From Heliocidaris tuberculata (taxonomy: Eukaryota > Echinodermata > Echinoidea > Camarodonta > Echinometridae), in contig CM046844.1 in the NCBI GenBank assembly GCA_025618425.1, positions 20,060,324-20,124,323 of the forward strand: 64,000 bases of DNA. The letters run 5' to 3'. How positions within the stretch are numbered: position 1 is the stretch's first letter; each line of letters begins with the position of its first letter. The position numbers and the translations under genes are program-made. The notes below the pieces were generated by a model that saw nothing but the letters and a program-made list of their open reading frames with translations, made no database searches and was not told the DNA's origin. Shown here in pieces: positions 25,741-62,519 of this stretch.

Positions 25741-26180
25741 TAAAGGTTCTTGTCTTTATTTTTATCTTTCCTAAAGCGAACCTCACTAGCCCACAATCTA
25801 TATGTACATGTGCTGTGTACCTTGGAATTCTGGACCTTCTCTTCTCGTAGACATGACCTCTTCCTCCCCTTCTACTTCCGCTCTCCCCCAGTCGTAACCA
25901 AGCAATACGTCCTGTCGCTTATCCTCCCTAGAAAATAGTTCGCTTTCTCCATGAGATTTCTAGAGAGATACCTAGTCGTATTATATACCTCCCTTTTAAA
26001 GATCCTCCACCAGCCAACAATCCTATGTGTACCTTGGATTCTTGACTTCTCGATGTACCCTCTTCTTGCAGACATGACCTTTTCCTCCCCTTCTACTTCC
26101 GCTCTCCTCCAGTCGTAACCAAGCAATGCGTCCTGTCGTGTATCCTCCCTAGATAATAGTTCTCTCTTCATCTAGACTCT
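25738..26180. repeat. Tandem duplication, period about 221 bp
   Basis: A segment containing 'acatgacct', 'cttctacttccgctctc' and 'cagtcgtaaccaagcaat' occurs at 25,851 onward and again at 26,072 onward, about 90% alike by eye. Open frames across it are not convincing. Confidence 0.65.
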
Positions 26181-26359
26181 GTCGTTTTCCTGAGTGCATG
26201 TGTTCGATCTTGCTAGCGGTTTACAGATGGACTAGAAAATATCCACTATTATGAATCGTTTCAGATATTCATATCAATTTTAATTGTTTGAACACACCGT
26301 GGCTCAATTCTGAAGAAAGAACAGAATAAAATAGAGAAAGGGAGACATGGGAATAAGAG

Positions 26360-26473
26360 GGAAGGAGGGGAGAGAGAGAGAGAGAGACGAAAAGACTAAA
26401 AGGCAGATAAAAGAGAGAGAGAGAAAAGGAAAACGAGAAAGAGTTAGAATGACAGAAAGATGGAAGAATTTAG

Positions 26474-26516
<43 letters not shown>
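26360..26516. repeat. GA-rich microsatellite
   Basis: AG/GA dinucleotide runs interrupted by short A/G-rich segments. Confidence 0.85.
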
Positions 26517-27336
26517 TGCGAATATAAATTGATAATTTTCTTCCAAAGCATCTTTTAAAGCTCATAGACAGTCTCGGAAGCAAAAATCATATTGGCAAGA
26601 AACTTATCTGAAATAGTCACATACTATTCTCCTTTTATCATAAGACGCATGTACGAGATTATTTAACATTCCATTCACGATTTCGAACAAATTTTAGTGT
26701 AAATATCAGTAAGAAACGCTTGGTAACGGCTTTTCACTGCCTCACGCGCTAAGACCATATCCACCCGAAGTTTCCCCGCACAATAAACCCAGCGCTTCGC
26801 ACTATGTGTAGCGTATTCTACACACACAGCAATCCTCATGTAAGTAGTGTGTGTGTGGCCGTTGTTTGAATTTACATCCCCTCTTTTTTGGGCCAGGGAT
26901 TTTTATTACTTTTCACCTCTCATTCGATAAATATTTCACTTGAGGAGGTAAAAACTTCACAGCATCTTAGTTATGTTAGTACCCTGCTGTTTATTAAGTA
27001 AAATCAAAGAAATCTCACGAAAAGTTTTTGAGGGCTTCCCAAAACTATCTGTTACCTTTAACAAGAACAAAGCAAAATGAGCTGTCTGATCAAATGCTTC
27101 TACATGAATTTAGTTTTATATCATTCTTAAAACAGTTTCTTTTCTTCAGGATTAAGGGGTTGAAGCGGAAAGACAAATTGCACGTGTCTCTGATTATCAG
27201 TAAACATGGCAGAGAACCCACTGGATGGCTCAGCCCGGGCGTAACCCCTTTCGATGCAGGCCATGGAGAAAATTAATAAAACATAAATATAAAATACGTT
27301 CAAGGAAGAGTGGTTGTATCAGACTGAAGGAAAATA

Positions 27337-27415
27337 GTAATGATAATAACAATATTCTGCATTTATATAGCGCCTAATACATCTACAATATCCCTAAGCG
27401 CTTTACAGATATAAA
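27337..27415 (-). mobile_element. Fragment of a SINE/LINE tail (antisense)
   Basis: The inverse of this segment contains 'agcgctt...ggcgctatataaatg' followed by a T/A-rich tail, resembling the 'gagcgctatataagta' + ATT tail of the SINE ending near 56,219. Too short to classify further. Confidence 0.4.
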
Positions 27416-27659
27416 TATTCTAATATTTCTGGGGGAACATGCCATGATCCCTATATGCTGTAATGCTTATAGGGATTATAGCGCAAGCATACTTCCCCGT
27501 CCCTTTGTTTATAAACTTCTGGATATGCCACTGTACGCTCATGATTGTATATTAATATAATGGAGAAGGGATGTTGATGTGAAAACAATGTTGATGTTAT
27601 TCAAAGTTGCCACTACAGCTTTGACTGATTATCATGACGTCATAAATGACATCAGCAAC

Positions 27660-28136
27660 GTCAACACTTAAGTAGAAACGGATATTTCCGGTTCTAATTC
27701 AAGGTCTTAATTGATTATAATTAATTTTCAAAGATACGAGGGCTATTATGGCGGCATATTCAAGTGCCAATGTCCTGTGCTTTTCACTGGCTTGGCACAT
27801 GGGGTTTAAAGAAGACGGATAATACATATACACGGATGGGTCCAATTTACAGCAGTTCAGTCAGGACAGCAAAGGACGACTCATGGCGAGACCTTCCGCT
27901 TGGGGAGCGCACGGAGGCAAGCAACGGGGAATTGCCAAGGCCTAACTGCGAGTGCGAGCCTATAAGTTACCTGGTAGCAGGGTTGGTGTGTGCGTGTGCG
28001 CGAATCACTCACACAAACTCCTCACTCAGGCTTAGGCATCCCTCACCGGCACCACGCCTTTTTAGGTCTTACACCACATTCTCCACTCTTAAGTAACACT
28101 TCACACATCAGTAGGAGGTGACGGAGTGCATCCAAT
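27660..28136 (+). promoter_or_regulatory. Putative promoter/5' UTR region of the complete MSP130-like gene
   Basis: About 450 bp before the ATG there is an ETS-type site (accggaaat on the minus strand, 27,684-27,693) and, 15 bp later, a palindromic paired-homeodomain-type site TAATTGATTA (27,708-27,717). Ets1 and the paired-class factor Alx1 are established activators of sea urchin skeletogenic genes, so this arrangement is plausible. A TATA-like 'ctataagtta' lies near 27,960. The ATG context (A at -3, G at +4) is favourable. Short motifs arise by chance, and no transcription start can be seen. Confidence 0.35.
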
Positions 28137-53897
<25,761 letters not shown>

Positions 53898-55930
53898 ACC
53901 ACAACCTGTCCTCCTAACAAGCCATATGTATGGTTAGATTATTCTAATCACGTGATTATTGATATTTCAAATCAAAATTTTCTTTGAAAATATGAACTTT
54001 TGTCGTTGGATGGTTCCTGGAATTTTGTTACAGCATTATTTTCTAAGAATGACGTCATCAATATATTGCAAAAACAACTATAATGTAAGGTTTTTTATGA
54101 GCATTGATTGAGATAGTTTGAACAATTTCATCAAGGTTAAAGGCGCTGAACAGACATAACATAGTATGTCTAGCATTCAAGAGATATGAATAGCAAAATT
54201 CAATTAAAACTGGATAAAATGAATCTTTCCTTAAAATGATACTCAATTGTGTTATAAGTGAACGAAACATGCTTCAAAATGTGTTTCCCAGTTGTATTGT
54301 ACGTGCTTAAAATGTTGTTGAATTTGTATGTATCTTATTTTCCTCTTCTATAAACTACTGTGAATTGATACTTACAAATGTGAATGAGTTCATGTATCTA
54401 TGCTACTGTAAATAGGCCTTTCTGAAGGAATGTAGTGTACATAATTATCATCTATTTCAGAAGAGCATATCGCTTTATTTGTGGTAATATACTGTGTCAT
54501 ATTTTGGCAAAAGCAAGCAAAAGTATGGTTGATTGATTGAATCATAGATGAAATCATGAGAACTTGGTGAATGTTTCAAATGATATGTTTCAAGTATATT
54601 CAATTGCCGAGTGGTGTAACGGTGTATTTAGGTATGCTGTTTATACTAGTTTTCTTTTTATCTGCTAGACATTATATTTCAACCTTTTGCCACAAATATT
54701 TTGTTTATTCCTAGTCCTTTTATCTCCCTTCTTCCTAACTTTATTTGTCTCGCCGTCTGCCCTCCACTTTTCTCTTCTCTTTTCCCTTTCTCTCTTTCCT
54801 TCTCTTCCTATTTCTATGTTTATCTATACCCTCTCCCATATCTTACTTCTCCCCCTCTCCCTCACACCCACCCCCTCCCTTTCTCTCTCTATATCTCTCT
54901 TTTATCTCCATTCCAATATCTTCCCTTTCGATTTTCTCCCATATCTTACTTCGTACACAGAGCTTTCACGTATCATTGTTAACAACTGTTACTCTGATAA
55001 ATGCTACGATTGTAAATAGTCATCAATATTAGACAATGAATTTAATAATATGGTTTACAGTAACTTCATTTATAATTAAAAAGAAGAATTTAATCACATG
55101 ATATAATTGTACAATGCAATAGTTCACCTGTTTTTCTTACACTGTACATACTTCGGATTTTCTTTCTGCATTTGCATCATCTATGACGTTTACTCCACAA
55201 GTTATACATGTATATGTGGACTATTTCAGCAGTTTTAAACAAATTGTCTAGAAGTGCTGAAATATTTCGTATTTCACTTCGCTAAATATGAAATAACCTA
55301 CATTCTTTTCTGCGGTTGCAGGATTACGCAAGGCAATAATATTAAGCAATTAACTCTTTGTATGATTATTTGTAAAGTTCTCATTAAAAATCTTGCTTTG
55401 CTTTTATTACATCGGCCTTGTTCATCGTGCTTTATATTTTGTGTTGAAGTTGTCTCCCCTTGATATCTTACTTCTAAAATAGGTCAGGGTTAAGTCCTGA
55501 ATCATTGAATCACCAGTGTATCACAGCACTTTAATTTAACCCACAGGAGTTCAAAGTTTTCTTAAAGTCTGAATTAATCAGCTTTCCCTCGGCAAATTGA
55601 CACCAATTATTCTTAGTTTCCACTCCTACATATTTTGGAAAAAGTAAAAAAAAATGTCTTACATGAAACAATGTGAATGAAAACTGAAAAAAGGAACAGA
55701 AAATTGGCAACTTACACACGAAATTCGTGATTACATATTTCACACTGTGCTGCCAATTTAGAAAATTTAATGATTAGTTACAATTAAATCACTTTTATTC
55801 ATGAACAACGGTACAATGTACTGCATTAGAAACAGACTCCAGATTCTCAGTGATTTTTGCTCTTTCTGCTCATGTATAATGTGTAATTCCTAGCATTCTG
55901 GATCAAAATATAATACAAAATGTCACTAAA
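53898..55930. other. 3' UTR and intergenic DNA, no gene seen
   Basis: AT-rich sequence after the stop codon of the complete MSP130-like gene. I did not find a clear AATAAA close to the stop. A C/T-rich stretch at about 54,760-54,960 gives only Ser/Leu/Phe artefact frames. Confidence 0.4.
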
Positions 55931-55944
55931 ATACTAAATGTCAC

Positions 55945-56219
55945 TATGTAGAGGTGTTGTGGTCTAGTGGATAAGTCACCGGACTACAGATCACAAGGTA
56001 CGGGGTTCGAATCCCACCACGGCACTAACGTCCTTTGGCAAGACTCTAATCTACATTTGCCACTCTCCACCCAGGTGTAAATGGGTACCTGATATGCTTG
56101 AGCTCTAGTTACTTTAGCGGCTCGGCTATAACCAGGGTAATAATGTCTAAGCGCCATGAGCATCACTGCGTGACGGATATGAGCGCTATATAAGTAGCCA
56201 TTATTATTATTATTATTAA
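55945..56219 (+). mobile_element. tRNA-derived SINE, best preserved copy
   Basis: A-box 'tggtctagtgg' (about 55,961) and B-box 'gggttcgaatccc' (about 56,002) lie at tRNA spacing. A body with 'gtgtaaatgggtacctg' and 'gagcgctatataagta' follows, then an ATT repeat tail. Like other tRNA SINEs it would be transcribed by RNA polymerase III. Confidence 0.75.
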
Positions 56220-56423
56220 AAGATGACACTGTCCTGCTATGGTTTAAAGGGGCAAGAACTTCTTAAGGGACACAGGTAATCATAATTACATTGACAGCCC
56301 CCCTTTCATTTGGGAACACTTGAATCATAATAAAAATCAAGCACAAAATTAATTTTTTTTCAAAGTGTATAATATTGTGAGGAACATTTTAGATACGCTT
56401 TTCTTGCTAATATACAGATACCA

Positions 56424-56570
56424 GGGGCCCGTTGCACAAAACTTGCGTTTGAACGCAACTCAGAAAAATCAAACGCAACTTTGTTTTCAGCCAATCAGAA
56501 GTGCGCATTCAGGACTTGCGTTTGATTTTAAGAGTTGCGTTTAATCGCAACTCTTTGTGCAACGGGCCCC
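56424..56570. mobile_element. GGGCCC/TTGCG inverted-repeat element, copy 3
   Basis: TIRs 'ggggcccgttgcacaaa' and its exact inverse bound 147 bp containing 'cttgcgtttga' and 'agttgcgttta' words mirrored across the centre. It is the cleanest copy in the window. Confidence 0.75.
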
Positions 56571-56605
56571 AGGTCTACAGCTAAAAGCAGAAGCAATATG
56601 TAATT

Positions 56606-56911
56606 GTCACTACACTCTTCAAACATCTGTGACCTGCTCACAACTTTCCTGATCTCGATCACTCTTCTTTTTTCCTCTTTCCTCTTCCCATTTTTGGTGT
56701 ATAAACACCGAAAACCAAAACCAAAAATAGTTTTATGTAAGTGTTTAATTTTATTTTATTCCATAATCATGTCCTTCCTGTCTTTCATTTCCTTTCATTT
56801 TTCCAAAATTCCTCTAAACGCTCCATAAGTGGGTTGTTTTTCGCGAGAGAATATATTAACAGTCTTTTCACAAAGGCTCCCACATGGTGTTCCCGAAAGC
56901 CTTCAATTATG
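56606..56911 (+). repeat. Dispersed ~300-bp repeat, copy 2
   Basis: Same orientation and order of blocks as 30,113-30,411. Both copies carry a T/C-rich tract followed by 'gtataaacaccgaaa' and 'attcctctaaacgc'. Confidence 0.6.
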
Positions 56912-57809
56912 AATACTCACTCACCATGGAAACCTACCTGGTTCCCTGCCGAGAACTTCGAATTAACTTTCGTAGATATTAAAGCTATATTCTCAAACAG
57001 ATGAAGATTAGTCTTTTTGATTCGTCTGGCAAGTAGATATGACTTCTAATTATTACCATTCGTGGAAACACTAATTAATTAATTTATTATCCATGGCTTA
57101 ATACAATTCGTAATTCGCAGCCCCTGGATTGACTGGCATTGTACAAATGAATAAAAAATCCCGTCGAAATATTCATGTATCCAATGTAATTATAGCAACA
57201 GCAACACAAATGTTAATTTAAAAAAAAGAAGACAATTAGTGTTATAGATAATAAAGATTTCCACCAGAATACAATGACAGTACTCCTAACCCTCCCCCTA
57301 TAAGTACTGATAAAATCGCGTTATGATTAGTCACACATTAAATTAATATTATATTTTATGAATGATGTCAATTTTTAAATTATTTCCAGTTTAGTGAAGT
57401 GTCAGGCAGCGTACACACTTTCCTCTTTTTTGTTTACAAAGTACTATTTGTAAGAAAATAATTGTGATCCATGATTCTTTAAAATAAATACAGTTAAAAA
57501 CAGAGGAGAAAAAGTCCGGAATCACAATTGTTCAGGAAATGCCAGTTCGCATCACAAAACTAACAACAGTAAGATTTTCAAAAATGATAGAAAAATCTTT
57601 GTTCTGCCTCATGATATAAAAGCTAAAATTTAGTTAAATTTTTTAAAGGATTTTTTGACACCGTTTAATGACACATCAAATGCGTGCGGCTTCGACTACC
57701 AGTTTATCTCGAAATTGAGATTATTTCAGATATAATTTACAATATGTAAACAATATAAAAAATATAAAAGTTCTTAATCATATTTTCACAAACCAATGGA
57801 TATGATATT

Positions 57810-58511
57810 CTACACGAAAGACGATGACTCCGTTTGAAAAAGCCCTTTCGATTTTTTGAGAACTTTCATTCCTTTCTCTCTCTCTTTCCTCTCTGCTATT
57901 CGTTTCCTCAGTCTATCCAGAACTGCCTGTGCCTTAGCCATCCCGATTAGTTCTCGAAACCTTGCCACGCTCTCGAAGGTGAGTCTCTCAGAGAGCGGCA
58001 TGTCTTTGGCATTCAGTATCTGCTCTGTCGTCAGGCTTCTGTTGATATTGACCTCGCTCTCTTTTCGACACTCGACAACCAACTTGGCGGTTTTTTCTTC
58101 CTCTTTATGCGAGAACTTGTGGTCGAGGCGATCCATGGCCGACATCATCCTCGAGTGCGTTTTCCCGCTGTAACGACCGAACGGCCGCATCTGCGCGGTC
58201 GGGGGAATACTGGGTAAAAATGGTTGACGCTTTCGAGGCTTGTTCTTAGCGCGGACGCTCTGTTGTAAAGCGGTGTTGTAGAGGAAGTGGTCTTTCAAGT
58301 TCGATTTCAGTTTCTTCTCGGTCGACTCGTACTGGGACTGTTTGAGATTCTCCTTGAATTGAAGCTGACGGGTTACACGCTCAAGTTCGCGATCTTCCAT
58401 GCTGTTGAGGGTGCCAGCTCGGCTCAAGATCTTCTGACTGACCTGTTGAAGGGCGAGATATCGGTCGTGGCCGCTTGGAAAGTCACTCCTGAATCCTTTA
58501 GCACCCGCCAT
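57810..58511 (-). CDS. Uncharacterised basic helical protein, 233 residues, single coding exon
   Basis: An uninterrupted frame with ATG at 58,511 and TAG at 57,810. The sequence is rich in Lys, Arg, Glu and Gln with long predicted helices: about residues 40-85 (RELERVTRQLQFKENLKQSQ) and 160-220 (FRELIGMAKAQAVLDRLRKR). A Pro-rich linker lies at about 91-110 (PRKRQPFLPSIPPTAQ). No signal peptide, membrane segment or catalytic motif is visible, so an intracellular, coiled-coil or cytoskeletal/nuclear role is possible but unproven. Codon use and the absence of stops separate it from the surrounding AT-rich DNA. Immediately upstream (58,520-58,522) the minus strand reads atacag then gtaaaacgATG, so the start may sit just after an intron in the 5' UTR. 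I do not recognise the family. Confidence 0.65.
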   Translation of the reverse strand: MAGAKGFRSDFPSGHDRYLALQQVSQKILSRAGTLNSMEDRELERVTRQLQFKENLKQSQYESTEKKLKSNLKDHFLYNTALQQSVRAKNKPRKRQPFLPSIPPTAQMRPFGRYSGKTHSRMMSAMDRLDHKFSHKEEEKTAKLVVECRKESEVNINRSLTTEQILNAKDMPLSERLTFESVARFRELIGMAKAQAVLDRLRKRIAERKEREKGMKVLKKSKGLFQTESSSFV

Positions 58512-58559
58512 CGTTTTACCTGTATATCAAAGAGAACAAAGAGAGGTCAGAACTAGAAC

Positions 58560-60680
58560 TGTTTATTGAAGAAAGATGGAGGTGCATAGCCGCCAACTCC
58601 GGACTCGGGACTGCATCTGATGATTGACTGACAAAGAGAACAATGATTATCATTCAGTCTGATAAATTCCTATTAGGGCAAATCACGCCAAGAATAGTGC
58701 GTGTCAGGTGAATTATCCCCTAAGTCTACCATTCCTGGGCACTACCCCAAGAACAGTATCCGGACAGCTATTCGCCGATAAGTTAACCCAAACCGATCAT
58801 CTTGTTAATACTATACACTCTACAGCAGATAGTTGTCTTGGGGTCCTGGGGAGTGAGTTATCTTTGGGTATATTTCCTGGCTAATTGTCCTGGGAAATGT
58901 CCTAGTATGTAGTTGTCCGGTCTGGTAATGAAGGGAGTAGTGATAAATGTTCAATCATTGAATTCACTACTCGAGCTCCAGTAAAAGAAAATACAAAAGA
59001 AAGACCCATGGAATAAAGTGAAAAATTATCCGATCTAATTTACCTTACGTAAATTAGATAAATAGTTTAAATACATAAAAAAGTATAAAATACTTGAAAA
59101 CGGTAACAGAATCTTTATGAGACACAATTAAACAACTGCAATATCGACATGGGCAAGTGCAAGGTATCCTTTCTCATACGTTACCAACAACATCTTAGAT
59201 TTGAGTATATCTGATCTGAAGATCGTATTGCTTTGCAAGCCGTTCAAAAGCTTGGATCAGACCAAATATCAAGTAAAATAAAACTTATGATGTAAATTAA
59301 TGTTAATTACGCCGTAATATTTGTTAACGTATATGGACACAAAATGATCAATTACCCTGGACTTGCCCATTACTTTCCACTCACCTTATAATAATTATTG
59401 TCCTTCAAGATTCATTAGTGACATTAAAGATAATCCATGCGGTAATTCCATTTCGGTGACATCATAGTTACCTCTATGGTTCTCAAACTTGCATTTGCAC
59501 TCCTCGAAGAGCCTGAATGAGAAGATTCAAGTTTTCAAAGGAATCTAAGAACTCATATGCCATCCATTTAGTCCTGCAACTTCACAAACAACCCGCAGGG
59601 AACTGGAAACGACCCAGTCTCTCTTGGCAGACAAGGTTTACACAGTCTTACAGGTCTTTTCACAACATCGAGCATGGTATAGATTGTTGTTTGTCACCCC
59701 GATATGTTGATCACTACTAACATTCTTTTTTTAGTCGCTCCATCTCTCAGTAATATCGATTTAATGCAAAACCAACACAGAATGACGCTCTTTTCTCTCA
59801 TGCCAGACGGACAACAATGGGCGTTTCACGGGTAACTTCTCCCCTCCTTATTGACCGCTGTATGCTAAAGAAGGGGCAGCACGGGGTTGATCAATATTGA
59901 AGAAAAGCGGTCGCTAAGGTTTAGAGGATTAAATATCGCCTGAGACACTTAAAGAACTTACCAACCATGAAAAACTGAATTGGGAGTAGCAGGAGATATT
60001 TCAACACCACTGCCTGACAATAGGGTTAAAAGATTTTGCCCTCAAATATTTTTATAGCTAGTTTCCTATCAGTAACCGTTGAGGGCGGGAATTCATCTAA
60101 CGAAATTAGGAGGAAGTTGGTTTGTTCGTTTGCAGGTTGCTTTCAGACAGAGCAAAAAGTTCATTGGAATAGAAAGTTCACGGTCTATAAGAATAACTTG
60201 ATTTTATATTTGAAAAAAAGTTATGATATGCTTCTTGAATTATTCTAAAAAAAGAGAACCCCTACCAAGTAATATTTTTAATTACTAGATATTTTAGAAA
60301 ATATTGTTTCTCATTAACAGTTCATCAGATATTACTTAAGGCCGTTTCTAGAATAATAGTGATCTAGGAAAGGTTATTATTATAGTAAGTGCCAAAAACG
60401 AATTGATTCTTCAACGATAATCACACTTAAACAAAATAAAAATCATTATTTACAAAATTTACAACCACTCGTATCAAAATCCTAACGAACACATGATATT
60501 GGTCATGATAATGTCTCCTTGACCCTTAAAGGATTATAAACGGATAAAGAGATCTCTCAAAGTTAACTCTAGAGGTGCATTAATATAAAGTCGCCTTAAT
60601 TAGAAGAAATTAAGACTTGTTCACCAGCTTGTTCTCTTATGACAAACAACCAGGAATAAAAATGACGTGACTGATGACGA
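58560..60680. other. Region upstream of the minus-strand gene, no gene seen
   Basis: Any noncoding 5' exon or promoter of the 57,810-58,511 gene would lie here, but none can be picked out. 'ctgggcactaccccaagaac' (about 58,735) and 'gtcttggggtcctgggga' (about 58,835) are loosely inverted and may belong to a worn repeat. Confidence 0.4.
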
Positions 60681-60711
60681 AAAATCTTGGTCATGGCCGG
60701 GCAGCAAAATA

Positions 60712-61082
60712 CAAATACAAATACAAATACTACTACTACTACTACTAATACTACTTCTAAACTAATGATGATGATGATGATAGTATTAATGATAATAATA
60801 GTAATGATGATGATGATGATGACAATAATAATAATAAGAAGAAGAAGTAAAAGAAGAAGAAGAAGAAGAAGAAGAAGAAGAAGAAGAAGAAGAAGAAGAA
60901 GAAGAAGAAGAAGAAGAAGAAGAAGAAAAAGAGGAAGAAGAAGAAAAATAAGAAGAAGAAGAAAAAGAAGAAGAAGAAGAAGAAGAAGAAGAAGAAGAGA
61001 AGAAGAGAAAGAAGAAGAAGAAAAAAAAGAAGAAGAAGAAGAAGAAGAAGAAGAAGAACAACAACAACAACAACAACAACAT
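60712..61082. repeat. Compound microsatellite with long GAA polypurine tract
   Basis: ACT, GAT and AAT triplets lead into about 220 bp of GAA/AAG repeats (about 60,835-61,057) and then CAA repeats. Open frames of poly-Arg, poly-Glu or poly-Ser/Phe are artefacts. Confidence 0.95.
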
Positions 61083-61089
61083 TGAAAAA

Positions 61090-62060
61090 AATAAAGTGTT
61101 TCTTAGATAATCTCAAATTAGATGATTATGGCAAATTCCGATTTAGAAAATAATGAATGTAAATGTTAGTATAAGGAAGAAAAATCTGCTTCCAACACAC
61201 TGAATCACAATCACTTTGTTTGACACTAAAATTACTTTGTAACATGTGTTTGAACAAATTATTCACAGGAGAATGCTGTTTAATATATCAAATAATACCG
61301 TTAAACCTATTTATCACTGATTACGATAATGACTGAATGAGTAATGAGTTTGATAATGACATTGTTTTGGGTGGGTGGATGTGGGAAAAATCCGTCCCCC
61401 TTTTTTGTTATAGTAATAAACCCTACATGTGGCCCCATATTGTAACCAGCCGCATCTCCTGTTAATAAGCACCAACAATTGCTAACATCGCCCCCCAACT
61501 GAACTCACTCTTCATAATGCATAAGTAGAAGGCTTACATTGTTATTATACCGGATATATAACATAACGTATTAACTTTCTGAAAAAAAACCCCGACTGTT
61601 TACTTATCAGTTTGAATAAAAAACTGCCTTTATTCAATTTGCGTATCATTACCTTTATGACTTTAAAAGTGACAACACTTTTAATAAAAGTAGGGCCTAA
61701 GTTACTAAGACTTTTGATATATTTTACCAACAAATCTTGAAATTGAAGTATGATTCTATATGAAAAATAGATGTGTATGTTTTATTTGAATAATGGAGTA
61801 TAGTGTGCGCAAGATTTATTCAATCTATTCACAGGCATAATTTATGTTTGCTTAGTCACAGGACGATGACATGAAAATGTAAGTAAACTTGCTTAAATTT
61901 AATTTAATTTAATTTCACTTCTGAACAGAAGCACAAATACTTGGTATACAGTTTACATGTATATGAAAACAGAAACTTAATTCCAACAGAACTTGGAGTT
62001 CCGAGATAAGCAAACGCTCAACGCCTTGTGAGCCCTTACAATAATATTAAATACAATCTT
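61090..62060. other. Intergenic DNA, no gene seen
   Basis: AT-rich DNA without recognisable genes or repeats. Confidence 0.4.
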
Positions 62061-62123
62061 AATATGCGGGGGGGGGGGGGGGGGGAGTCCTGGTAATGCA
62101 TAACAGAAAGAAGAAAGGGAGAA

Positions 62124-62126
<3 letters not shown>

Positions 62127-62204
<78 letters not shown>
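62127..62204. repeat. AT microsatellite (left part)
   Basis: About 78 bp of (AT)n. The same tract resumes at 62,475, on the other side of an inserted element. Confidence 0.9.
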
Positions 62205-62205
<1 letters not shown>

Positions 62206-62207
<2 letters not shown>

Positions 62208-62470
62208 GGGCGGCGCCAGGGTAGTTTGATAGGAGGGGCAAGACGACCTAAAGATGACGTCATATTTTTTTCTCCATTAAATAACAGGGGTAATATAGAG
62301 TTATATGTTTAAGACCTCTCTTTTTAATACTCCTCTTTCTTCTTTCTTCCCTTTTCTCCCCCTTTCTTCCTCCTTTTCTTCTTTTTTCTTCTTTTTTTTT
62401 CTTTTTTCACTACTTGAAAAATCATAGGGGGGGGGGGGTCGCCCCCTCTGCCCCCCCTGTAGCGCCGCCC

Positions 62471-62474
<4 letters not shown>
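62206..62474. mobile_element. Short TIR element inserted into an AT microsatellite
   Basis: It starts 'caggggcggcgcca' and ends with the inverse 'tagcgccgcccctg'. TA repeats lie on both sides, and a G-run (62,428-62,438) lies near the right end. It belongs to the 'caggggcgg' group seen elsewhere. Confidence 0.65.
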
Positions 62475-62508
<34 letters not shown>

Positions 62509-62519
62509 TGAAGAGAGAG

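Noticed and set aside
27764..28096. 110-codon frame upstream of the complete MSP130-like gene
   Set aside because: No recognisable domains and it overlaps the likely promoter/5' UTR; an upstream ORF cannot be excluded but is not supported.
60687..61116. Open frames of poly-Arg, poly-Glu, poly-Ser and poly-Phe
   Set aside because: Artefacts of GAA and related triplet repeats.
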